NCBI GenBank assembly: GCA_014058105.1
Contig: JACGCM010000779.1
Span: forward strand, 2,728,001-2,792,000
Direction: 5' to 3'
Length of the DNA stretch: 64,000 nt
Source: Kingdonia uniflora
Taxonomy: Eukaryota > Streptophyta > Magnoliopsida > Ranunculales > Circaeasteraceae
Part shown: piece by piece, positions 55,192 to 64,000 of the stretch
Numbering within the stretch: position 1 is the first letter of the stretch
Layout of the letters: every line of letters starts with the position of its first letter
Notes under the pieces: generated by a model
Databases searched by the model: none
Told to the model about the DNA's origin: nothing
The model's input: the letters and a program-made list of their open reading frames with translations, nothing else
Position numbers and translations under genes: made by a program

Positions 55192-56120
55192 GCACTTCTG
55201 TTTGTGTGTCATCCATGTAGTTTAGTACTAGTAATAGTTTTTACTTTTCGGTTTGCACTTCCTGGCCCATCAGCCACTAGACATCTCTTTTGGGTTTTAT
55301 GTTGAATATTATCAGTACTTTTCTTTATCAGTTTAGTAACTTTGAATTACTTGCTCTTTGTCATCTGCTATGAGATAATTTACAATCTCGGGTTTGCCTT
55401 AGCAATTCTGTTGTGTTATGAACATCTCTGGTTCAGTATGATATCCTTGTCTATATTGTAGTTTCAACTCTTTTTACAGAAACTAAGAGATTTAGTAGGG
55501 ATGGAGCCAAAAAATATATATAGTGACAATAGTGAGTAATGTGCTTGAAATTACTTGTTCATGTAAATAATAATATTTTCAAATGTATTTAATGAAAACT
55601 ATCAGCCAATAGTTTTGATTCCTCCCCAGCTTTTGTAAAAACGCGTCTACAAATTATAAGTTCTAATTATTGCATATACCTTTCAAAGAGGTCTGAATTA
55701 TGATGCAGGAAGATCCCCTGATCAGGACCTCAAACTATGATCATGAAAATAACTCTAACATTTTCAGAACCCCTCTGTCCCTCTTGCGATGTATGTCCTT
55801 GAAGGCATACGTTGTTTCTTTTTATTATGTTAGATTGTTGTTCATCCAAGTGAGTATGACCTGCAACAAAGTCAGGATAATAAGAACCCAATGCAGAAAT
55901 ACTTTCTTGGCAAATGATCAATGTTTAGAATTTTCGAGTGTAAATACCAAACCTTGAACCTTAGGCATACACAACATAATAATAAACCTAAGTGTAACAG
56001 CATTACAATAAATCTTACTCTATTTCTTTTTTCCAACGAGAATTCTTAAAATCGCCAAAATATATAGCAAATTTTCAATTTATTGTAGGTACACGCGATA
56101 CAAATCTAAAGGTTGTCATA
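55192..56120. other. Intergenic, nothing recognised
   Basis: Open frames on both strands are short and overlapping. 55190-55450 may be the copied 3' UTR of the polyubiquitin transcript. Confidence 0.4.
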
Positions 56121-56136
56121 GGCCGAAATTGCTTAA

Positions 56137-56595
56137 GTCTCCCTAAACTTATTTTAGGGAGACAAAAAGTAATAAAATGGCTTTTATAGCCTCCCTATGA
56201 GGCTCCCTATCATATTTTTTTCTTTCTCTCTCCTAAAGTATGGGGAGTCTAGAGAAATATTTGGTGAGCCATATAGGACTCTTATATTACGTGTAAAGTT
56301 ACTTTAGAGGTTTAAAGTATAAAAAAAAGGTTACTTTTTGCATTTTATTTTTAAACATAACTAATTTTAAGTGGTTTAGGTAGTTAATTTTGTAATCTGA
56401 CTCTTTTTTGTAGGAACTCTGTTACATCCACAACATCAAAGTTGGGTTGTGGATGTAAAAAAGGTTAATTTTTGCATTTTATTTTTAAACATAACTAATT
56501 TTAAGTGGTCTAGGTAGTTAATTTTGTAGGGAGTGTGTTACATGAAAAATACTCTCTATTATATAGAGGCTCTTGTGGGTGCTCTTAGAGTTTTG
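56137..56595. repeat. MITE-like region with palindromes and a duplicated block
   Basis: A palindrome at 56137-56163 pairs gtctccctaaa with tttagggagac. A second at 56422-56458 pairs ttacatccacaac with gttgtggatgtaa (13 bp, perfect). A block of about 65 bp (tgcattttatttttaaacat ... gtagttaattttgta) occurs at 56329 and again at 56463, 134 bp apart. The flanks have cctccctatgaggctccct and tagaggctcttgtgggtgct. This looks like one or two miniature transposons, but I could not define terminal inverted repeats or a target duplication. Confidence 0.45.
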
Positions 56596-56658
56596 CTCTT
56601 CTTTGAAAGATAAAATTATGAACCCTAATTGCAAAATTAGGATTACTATTCAGATCAA

Positions 56659-58485
56659 TTGATTGCTTGTTACGATGCCAAATCCAAATCTAAAGGTTGT
56701 GTGTCCTTGGGTTTCATGGGAATGGCGGTTGGAGACTACAACAAGCCAAACAAAAAGCTACAAACTCCAAATCAATCAATCTCCTTGAATCTACTTCAAT
56801 TCATCCTGAATAGCATCAACTCGCGGGGATTGGATAAAGAGATGTCGGTAGAAGAATTAGTGGTTGGGGATCAGAATCTAGGTAATACAGTAGAGGCAAT
56901 CAGCGACGCAGCCAATACTCAGATCAAGGATAAATAGGGGGAAGATGGTAACAACAACACAAAACAGCATAATGATACTGAAGATCAGGTTATGGGGGAT
57001 TCTAATACTAACCAAAGTAAAATCCCTGATCAAAGTATCAATTCAAAGACAAAATCGTTTGCTGAGATGGTGAAGGGAATGAAAAAGGTTATTTATGAAC
57101 AATATGCTACCTTACAGTTGGCAAAAGAGGAGATGTACAAACACAACATATACCCAGTAGTGATTTAAAGGAAGGTATCAATCAATTTCAGTTCAGCTTG
57201 ATTGGAAGATTGGACTTGCACATGATCATATTTTCACTAGTTTAAGAATATGCTAGAGCACACTGGAAAAGTAACAGGTCAGTGTAAGCTAATACCAATT
57301 GGTAAAGGCTTCTTCATTATTAAATTAGATAATGAAGCTGATCAAATCTTTATTTAGACTAAAGGCCCATGGATTGTGGAGAAGATCTCGATGAGGCTTA
57401 CACAATGGACTCCACAATTCTCTGTAGACAGACACAAGAATTCAAATGCATTGGTTTTATGTAGATTCCCTGGTTTAGCTATCGAATGCTGGACACCCAA
57501 GATTGTGATGTCATTAGGGAAGATCCTGGGAGCACCAATTCAACTTGACTACTCAGCATAGAATCTAGTCTTTGGATATCATGCTAGGGAGCACCAATCT
57601 AAACAGATTCTAGACCATGTGTTCTTGAATGTAAAGGGCAAGATTGTAAGGCAAGAAGTTCAACTGCACAGAGTACCAAAATTTTGTAACCACTGCAAGA
57701 ACGTTGGGCATATCATTGCAGAATACAAGGTAGTTCAAAAGAATTTCCAAACTAATGAACAAGCTTAAAAGATATATAAGAAGCCAGCAAAGGAGGTGGA
57801 AACCACTAAAAGAGACAACCAGCCTATTGCCATCAAGGAAGGGCAAGATAAAGGAATGGAGATAAACTACCCCAACCCACAAAACAAAAGCAAACATACC
57901 TACTTTCAAGATACATCATCTGCTAGAAGTGAGATCTCACCACCAATCTGGTTCCCTGGGATGCAAAGACCAAGTAACAGTAAGGAAGGAGGCTGGTCAA
58001 CATTCAACAACCATGGCAATAACTGGATATTAGTGACACAACAAACTAGTGTTGTAAGTACTAACAGATTTGATGCCCTTGATGTTGATGCAAATAAGGA
58101 TGATACACAAAATGGGGGGAGCACTGAGCAAAAGGATACTATACAGGAATTAAAAAATGCAAAAGTAGAAAGGAGTAGCAACAAAGAAAAGGAATACACC
58201 GGAGACGTAGGAAGTGAGATAAACAAAACTAGGGCAGAAGAATCAAATGACAACATGGGTGATGGTATTCACAAAGAAGTGGGGATCAGGCATCAAAGAA
58301 AGACAACATCTGAGGATAACAAGGCAGCTAAAGAGGCTAGAAAAATGCTTAACCCCACTAGTTGGACTGATGAGGTAGAAGACGAAGAGAATCCAAATCT
58401 GGGACCAAACCAGGTATACAAAGGGGGCAGGGTTTATACTCTTGAACCTAGAGTTACAAGATCCGCTATAAACAATTCTAAATAA
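56659..58485 (+). pseudogene. LINE ORF1 with DUF4283-like domain and zinc knuckle
   Basis: Successive plus frames give SIPDQ-type acidic N-terminal sequence, KTKSFAEMVKGMKK, then KLIPIGKGFFIIKLDNEADQ, TKGPWIVEKISMRLTQWTPQ and LPG-like CRFPGLAIECW. This is the DUF4283 pattern of plant LINE ORF1 proteins. A knuckle CNHCKNVGHIIAEY follows at about 57690; the final Cys is replaced by Tyr. The long last frame (57796-58485) is acidic and low in complexity, ending TAA 58483-58485. Stops at 56935-56937, near 57166 and 57766 interrupt it. Confidence 0.7.
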
Positions 58486-58489
58486 GAGT

Positions 58490-59872
58490 GATCTATTGAA
58501 ATGCAAGATCTGAAATATTCTTTGTATTGCAGAGCCGAAAATCTTCAAGATTGGATTCTTCATACCAGGAGATGACTTTAATATGATTACAAATAAGGAA
58601 AATGGAGACAAAGGCAATATATGGATTATGTGGTAGATTAATACACAAGCACCTAGCATTCTTGGTTTATCCCAGCAGCAGATTATAGTCCAATATTTAG
58701 ACAAATGCTTCACATTTGTCCATGCAAAGTGCTTGAGACTAAAAGAAAGATTGGAATTGTGGTCTCAGCTTAATTCATTTATAGCAGGAAACAACAAGCC
58801 ATGGCTTTATGGAGGTGATTTCAATGTTGTGCTCAGAATGGCAGAAAGAAAAGGAGGAAGACATCCAAACATAAATGCAATGGCAGACTTCTCTGATTTT
58901 ATAAATACATCAAAACTCGTAGAAAGCCAATCAACAGGCCTTAATTTGGTCCAATGCTCACAAAGAGAACAATAGAATTGTTAGTGTGTTGGATAGATTC
59001 CTACATAACAGAAGCTGCCAGGATGACATGGGGGGCTAGATATACAAAGTAATGGCCAAATTAAGATCTGATCACTCACTATTATTTGGTGAATGTTGTA
59101 CAGTCCCTAAACCAACTAACATTCTATTCAGGTATATGCAAGCATGGAGCACATACCCTGATTTTGATAAAGTGGTGGCTGACAGTTGAAATGAACCACT
59201 AGATGTTGCTCCTCTATTTAAGATTAAGCTGAAACTTCGAAGACTCAAAGTGGATATCAAATAGTGGAGACAGAATAGACAAAATCATACTTCAAAGATG
59301 AAAAAGAAGCTTGAAGGTAAAATTTTCCACCTATAGCTGCAGCTAGAGGATGATACTCAGAATGACTTGATAGAAAAATGATTTCTGGCTAAGAATAGAC
59401 TACTCACTAATATGGAGGAGAGAAAAGGGATAACTTAGAGGCAGAAATCGAAAGTCAAATGGCATATGGCATGTGATAGAAACTCTAAATTCTTTCACTC
59501 CACTACTGTAACTAGGAATGCAAAAGCAATCATAACGGAGATCAAAAAAGTTGATGGCACTAAAATTACTACTCAGGAGCAGATCAAGGACCATATTGTT
59601 GATTACTTTCATAGTAAGTTCTCATACCAGAATGTCCAAATGTGCCCCTCCCTCTTTGAAGACATCCCCAACCGGGTGACTGAGGAGGAAAACTATAGCA
59701 TCACTAGGGTCCCCAATAAAGAAGAAATTGAAAAGGCAGTTTTCTCTCTTAATGGGGACAGTGCTCCAGGTCCAGATGGATTTTCAGGCTCATTCTTCAA
59801 AACCTTATGAACTATAGTTGTAGAAGATATTTACAAGGGCATTGCTTTCTTCTTTACAGATGGTATGATTCC
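58490..59872 (+). pseudogene. LINE ORF2 start (endonuclease and RT N-terminus)
   Basis: 58733-58975 carries KPWLYGGDFNVVLRMAERKG, the GDFN motif of the endonuclease, then FSDFINTSKLVE. 59466-59810 carries SKFFHSTTVTRNAKAIITEI, ITRVPNKEEIEKAVFSLNGD and SAPGPDGFSGSFFK, the entry to the RT domain. Catalytic RT motifs are not in the window. Many frame changes occur between 58975 and 59466. Confidence 0.75.
59868..59872. other. Expected target-site duplication (attcc), one side only
   Basis: attcc precedes the LTR start TGTAGTAACC at 59873. Its partner would lie after the 3' LTR, outside the window. Confidence 0.4.
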
Positions 59873-60588
59873 TGTAGTAACCTACTCGTTGCCTTCGACA
59901 CTCAGTCGAAGTCTACTTCACAGCCTACTCGAATATATCGAAGCCTACTCAATCTCTAAAACAGACTCCCCAGAGATCCCCCGAAGACGAAGCTTCGACA
60001 TCAGACAAAGCTTCGAGAACGGATTAACATACTACAACAGAAATCCTTCAACCTCACTAACACACGATCGAAACAAGATAAGACAGACAATCACCTCATC
60101 AGATTAGACGGCGCATTGATTGGCCAGTGCAGCTACAGTGACAGGTCCAACCACCGCGCCGTTCAGAGACATCATCAATAAATGTTGCAGTGACAGTACC
60201 GACATGACCGGCGCCCATAACTCGCCGGGATTTCCTGACAGTAATCATGCAATCCTAACCCACTCTTGGTGACTCAGCTCCCCGTATCTCTATAAATAGA
60301 GGAGAAGGGAAGCCAAGAAAGGGTTAGAAAAAATCATCTCCAACCCCTCGCATTTTACCTTCGACCACCCAGACACTCTGTACTCGAACCTTGTTATTTA
60401 TTCTTCACTAATACAATCTGTCTTAAAAATCCTCATCAGAGGTCGTAGAGAGTCACATTCGGGTCTCTACGCAAGTATTTGTATATAGTTAGTTTTTATA
60501 TTAGGCTAATTACTTGTACCCTTTGATTGAAGATTGATTCTACATTGTGAGAACCTACTTCACCTCCAAACGAAGTTAGTTCCTTACA
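59873..60588 (+). repeat. 5' LTR of the third gypsy element (716 bp)
   Basis: Starts TGTAGTAACC and ends CCTTACA. The first 130 bases are rich in ttcga/tcgaa motifs. A TATA box (tataaat at 60291-60297) in an tctctataaatagagg context is a strong LTR promoter candidate. Confidence 0.8.
60291..60297 (+). promoter_or_regulatory. LTR TATA box
   Basis: TATAAAT in ctctataaatagaggag, about 300 bp before the LTR end. Confidence 0.6.
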
Positions 60589-60606
60589 ATTGGCGCCATC
60601 TGTGCT
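60589..60606 (+). other. Primer-binding site of the third gypsy element
   Basis: attggcgccatctgtgct directly follows the LTR end. It is the least decayed of the TGGCGCC-type sites in this window. Confidence 0.8.
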
Positions 60607-60676
60607 TCCCACACCACCAATCTCCCTTCCTTTTTTCTCCCCTCCTTTTGTTTTCCACTTCAGCAGATTACCCTCA

Positions 60677-62434
60677 ATGGTACCCACACGCTATTCCAAC
60701 TTAACTCAGGCATGCCACTCCATTGATGAAGTAGCTGCCCAAATAGCCTTGTTATCCCAACAAGTCGCTCAGGCAGAGGAGCGCCACCAGAACCAACTAA
60801 TCCAGGAGCGTGAAAGCCACCGTTTGGCACTGGAAACTGAGCGGAATCGCCGCTTGGATGATGAAAACAGACAGAACAGAGCAATCGATGAACTGCGCAA
60901 CACCGTCTGAGAGCTATAGAGATTACAACCCTTGGAACCTGCTCGCCCATCCCAGGTACCAGACCCATCACGCGTCTCTGCTCGCGCCCGCCTATGACCT
61001 TCACCAAACCTTGAGATACCCCCCGTTCACACCGGTGTCGAAGGTTTTCCCCGTATTATTCCTCTAGCCGACTTTATTCACATCGGGATTCACCCCACAG
61101 AAGACTTTTTTGACTCAACCCTCCATTCCTCCAGACACCCCAGACGCCATCCTGCTCAGAAATGGCTCGGCGAACGCAGTGCTGATTTTATATCACACAC
61201 TCGACCTCACAACCTTCGAATTCATCAATCTCCCACACATCCTGCATATGTTACACAGCAGAAATTCAGCCACAAAATACAACACGAGCCCAGCCACAAA
61301 CTCTTGGAGCCGCCTCAATAACCCGATCTGCCCTAAACTTTTGGCTATCGAAATACCCTCCAACTTTCGTGCCCCCAAACTCAGCAAATACCGTAACACA
61401 GACCCCAAATCCCACATCCTCGAATTCTAAAACTCCATGAGCCTCTACTCTACGACTGACTACCTATTATGTCGCCTTTTTCTAACGAACATTACCGATA
61501 GCCCCCTTCGATGGTATCACAATCTCCCAAATGGCTTGATTCGTAACTTCGAGCAACTTTCACATCTTTTCATCGCCCAGTTTGCCTTCAACAAAGACAG
61601 AGAGGTCAGAGTTGACGCTCTTTTCAATTTCAGAAAATCCGGCAGTGAGACCCTCGAAGCCTTCACCAGAAGATTCCTCGACGAATCCCGAAAAATAGAA
61701 AATCTTGACTGCTCGAATGCTATTTTGGCATATTCGAATGCCCTGCCCGACCACAGCCGAGTAAAAGAGCACCTAGTCCTTTACAAACCAAAAACACTCG
61801 AAGAGATGTTCTCGAAGGTCAATGGCTATATCAATCTCGAGCACCTTCAAGAGTCCCACAAACAGAGCCAGCCTTCGCAAACAGCAAACTTCCATAAACC
61901 TAGGCAACACCTCCACTCTGCTCCCAGACCCCTGATCGCTCCTGTTTCACAGGAGACTGAGAGCCGCAAACGCCCCAACATTGATAATAGCATCGAAGCT
62001 CGCAATAAGCGACCAAGCCTGTTTTGCCTACACTCACTGCCCCCCTCAGCACCCTTCTACCACACATACAGGCAGACCCTATTTGGCGCGTCCCTTTCCC
62101 CATCGAAGTCAGACCAGGCGAACCTTACTGCGCCAACCATAAGTGCAACTGTCACCATACCAATAAATGCTTCGCCCTTCAGCGCTCTCTCGAACTTATC
62201 TTCAGAGCAGGTCGTTTACACCAATATATTGCTGATCTTCCAAACTACCTTGATGGGTCCTACCTCAAATCTCTATCCACCCCTACTACTGAACCAGTCG
62301 AGATGTACATCTATAGAGTCAAGTTCATCGAAGTTAACAACATAGACAGTGGACATTCCAAGAGTAAACGAAAGCGCATCGAAAAATGTTACAAGCTCAC
62401 CTATCAGGAGAAATTTCCTACCCTTCTGCCATAA
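60677..62434 (+). pseudogene. Gag of the third gypsy element
   Basis: ATG at 60677 gives MVPTRYSNLTQACHSIDEVA and a charged coiled stretch (LIQERESHRLALETERNRRL) to a TGA at 60908-60910. Capsid follows in another frame from 61377: LTNITDSPLRWYHNLPNGLI, EQLSHLFIAQFAFNKDREVR and SGSETLEAFTRRF. 62024-62434 gives GEPYCANHKCNCHHTNKCFA, the gag zinc-binding-like stretch, then FRAGRLHQYIADL. Frame changes at about 60910, 61430 and 62100 break the ORF. The MV-x-TR start recalls the start of the A/B accessory ORFs, which may be chance. Confidence 0.78.
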
Positions 62435-62465
62435 TCAAGCTGTCACCCTCGACTCGAAGGTATTT

Positions 62466-62866
62466 CTTTCATCGACTGTGACACTTCACACGTTCGTTTC
62501 CCCCATTCCGATCCGTTAGTCATCATGATTAAAATCGAGAACCTCATCCTCCATATAATACTCGTAGATACTGGGAGTGCAGCTGCTGTCCTTTTTCTCC
62601 AAACAATTCAAACCATGATGAAAACAGACCTCATAATCGCTGCCAACATCAAACTAAAAGGTTTCAATGGATCAACAGAAGTCATTGTTGGCCGTATCAG
62701 CCTACCCGTCACTATATGCCCTATTACCCTTCAAACCAACTTCGTCGTCACTGACAAGAAGTCTGAATACCTCGGTATACTCGGACGAGATTGGCTTTAC
62801 GCCATGCGAGCCATACCTTCGGCCTACCATCAGACCCTTCGATTCAGCAATCACGGTGGTACTTGA
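62466..62866 (+). pseudogene. Protease of the third gypsy element
   Basis: Frame 62525-62866 contains ILHIILVDTGSAAAVLF with the DTGS active site, the flap-side KGFNGSTEVIVGRISLPVTI and SEYLGILGRDWLYAMRAIPS then AYHQ. This domain looks intact from about 62466 (ISFIDCDTSHVRFPHSDPL in an adjacent frame) to 62866. The Asp protease would process the polyprotein. It closely matches the inverted fragment at 31470-31691. Confidence 0.85.
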
Positions 62867-62999
62867 AATTTGAAAGGCTCTTAACGCCTTGCCCGCTCAT
62901 GCGAGCACCCAGAGATCGACCAAACCCTAAAACTTGTTAGCCGCCCATAGCAATCACAAAATCTTATTATTCTTTCGACTTCGACAGATACTACCCCAT

Positions 63000-64000
63000 T
63001 CATCGAACCCACTGTTTATATCGAACTCGACGGTCCTGGTTGGGGTACATTTATCGGAACCTTCCTCAATGAGTCAGAGCGCCTCGAACTTTCCGAGTTC
63101 CTGGACATTTCAAGAAATGCCTCGTATCAGACATATTTGCCTGGACATTTCAAGAAATGCCTGGTGTTGACCCCAACCTGGCCTGCCATTGCCTCGATCT
63201 CATCCCCCATTCCTCAATAGTAAAACAAAAGAAGTGTACCCTGACACCACGACTTCGAGAAGCTGTAAACCTTGAAATAGACAAGCTCGTAGCCGCAGGC
63301 TTTAATTATCAGAGAAGTAAAGTACGCAGACTGGATATCAAACATTGTAGCAGTTCCTAAAAAGAATGGCAAGATCCGAATCTGTGTCGACTTCACAGAC
63401 CTCAACAAGCACACACCGAAAGACAGTTTCCCCCTCCCAACTATCTCAACACTCCTCGATGTCACTGCTAGACACAAACACCTATCCATGATGGACGCGG
63501 CTTCGGGTTACAATCAGGTAGCCCTCCTCCCCGAAAATTAACTTAAAACTTCATTTATAACTGAGCAAGGCTTTTACTGTTTTAACGTTATGCCTTTCGG
63601 CCTTAAAAATGTCGGTACCACCTATCAACGCCTTGTCACAATCATGTTCAAACCTTTGCTTGGAAAATCTGTCGAAGTCTATATCAACGATATGTTATGC
63701 AAGAGCCTTCAGAAAAGCACCCATATCCAAGACCTCTCAGAAATCTTCTCGATACTTCGCACGTATAATATGAAACTCAACCCAGACAAGTACCAATTTG
63801 GCGTGTCATCCAAAAAAAATTTGGGTCACCTTATCAGTAAACACGGGATAGAGATTGACCCCACCCACATTCGAGCCCTCATAGACATGCCTTCTCCCCG
63901 AACCAAGAAAGACGTCCAAAAAGTGGCGGGCAGGATAGCAGCTCTCAATCGTTTCATTTCTAAATCCTCAGATCGATGTGCCTGGCTCTTTTCCCTCTTA
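63000..64000 (+). pseudogene. Reverse transcriptase of the third gypsy element (partial)
   Basis: 63140-63360 gives the linker and fingers (PGVDPNLACHCLDL, TPRLREAVNLEIDKLVAAGF). In another frame 63340-63540 gives VVPKKNGKIRICVDF-like sequence, KDSFPLPTIS and MMDAASGYNQVALLPEN, then a stop. 63545-64000 gives CFNVMPFGLKNVGTTYQRLV, VEVYINDMLCKSL (YxDD reads YIND), MKLNPDKYQFGVSS and DVQKVAGRIAALNRFISKSS. A short duplication at about 63100-63160 repeats tttcaagaaatgcctSg. The frame is still open at the window end, where RNase H would follow. Confidence 0.85.

Larger units (their letters stand above)
56610..59872 (+). mobile_element. Second LINE, 5' portion, interrupted by a gypsy LTR
   Basis: Plus-strand LINE with ORF1 (56659-58485) and the start of ORF2 (about 58490-59872). 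It breaks in the RT N-terminal region at ...TDGMIP where the LTR begins at 59873. The rest may continue past the gypsy element, beyond the window. It differs in sequence from the LINE at 34-40 kb. The exact 5' end is not visible. Confidence 0.75.
59873..64000 (+). mobile_element. Third Tat-like Ty3/gypsy element, 5' part, runs off the window
   Basis: 5' LTR (59873-60588), primer-binding site, gag (60677-62434), protease (62466-62865) and RT (63125-64000, still open to the right), all on plus. It inserted into the LINE at 56.6-59.9 kb. Its protease and gag match the corresponding decayed parts of the large element (for example GRISLPVT / GKIILLVT). It is richer in C than its surroundings and has several stops. 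Pol beyond RT, any accessory block and the 3' LTR are outside the window. Confidence 0.85.

Noticed and set aside
59873..64000. Integrated plant pararetrovirus
   Set aside because: Flanking LTR with TG..CA ends, tRNA primer site beside it and Tat-type gag and protease order fit a Ty3/gypsy retrotransposon; no movement-protein motif seen.

Overview
The window looks like a gene-poor, repeat-rich stretch of a eudicot nuclear genome. It is AT-rich, has short GT-AG introns, and carries Ty3/gypsy elements of the plant Tat lineage (a second, archaeal-type RNase H and accessory ORFs), plant L1-type LINEs, and decayed copies of plant gene families: MHK kinase, purine permease, TOC1/PRR1, beta-galactosidase, P4-ATPase and polyubiquitin. 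The species cannot be fixed from the sequence. I found no clearly intact host gene, rRNA, tRNA or CRISPR array.

Layout. 1-9306: fragments of a MHK-type kinase (minus), an unrecognised two-exon gene end (plus), a 45-bp minisatellite, a Tat pol fragment (minus), two decayed accessory ORFs (minus) and a purine-permease tail (plus). 9312-40616: one old Tat-type LTR retrotransposon (pol on minus) with target duplication GGTGG/GGCGG. Two elements are nested in it: a second Tat-type element at 18791-31168 (target duplication TAACC) inserted in pol, and a full-size LINE at about 34374-40431 inserted in the 5' LTR. 40622-45753: a TOC1/PRR1 pseudogene, a possible transit-peptide exon and tandem repeats. 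45754-54499: a beta-galactosidase pseudogene whose introns hold a three-exon P4-ATPase fragment and a 3.3-kb gypsy deletion derivative (50982-54276, target duplication GTTAG). 54796-64000: a polyubiquitin pseudogene, MITE-like palindromes, a second LINE, and a gypsy element that begins inside that LINE at 59873 and runs off the end.

The most interesting content is a plus-strand (antisense to pol) accessory gene block between pol and the 3' LTR in both nested Tat elements. Each block holds small ORFs of one family (here called A/B) and a longer gene (here called C). Gene C has a domain resembling the 'putative gypsy-type transposon' family (Pfam Transposase_28), then charged and coiled-coil regions, and two short introns at corresponding places in both elements. 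A third copy of the A/B pair lies at 5783-7426 on the minus strand. Extra ORFs in Tat elements are known in the literature, but the paired A/B family, the shared intron layout and the internal promoter and hairpin signals deserve follow-up.

Nearly every coding region here carries stops or frameshifts, so the window records layered insertions and decay rather than a working locus. Domain calls come from reading translations by eye; no database search was run.
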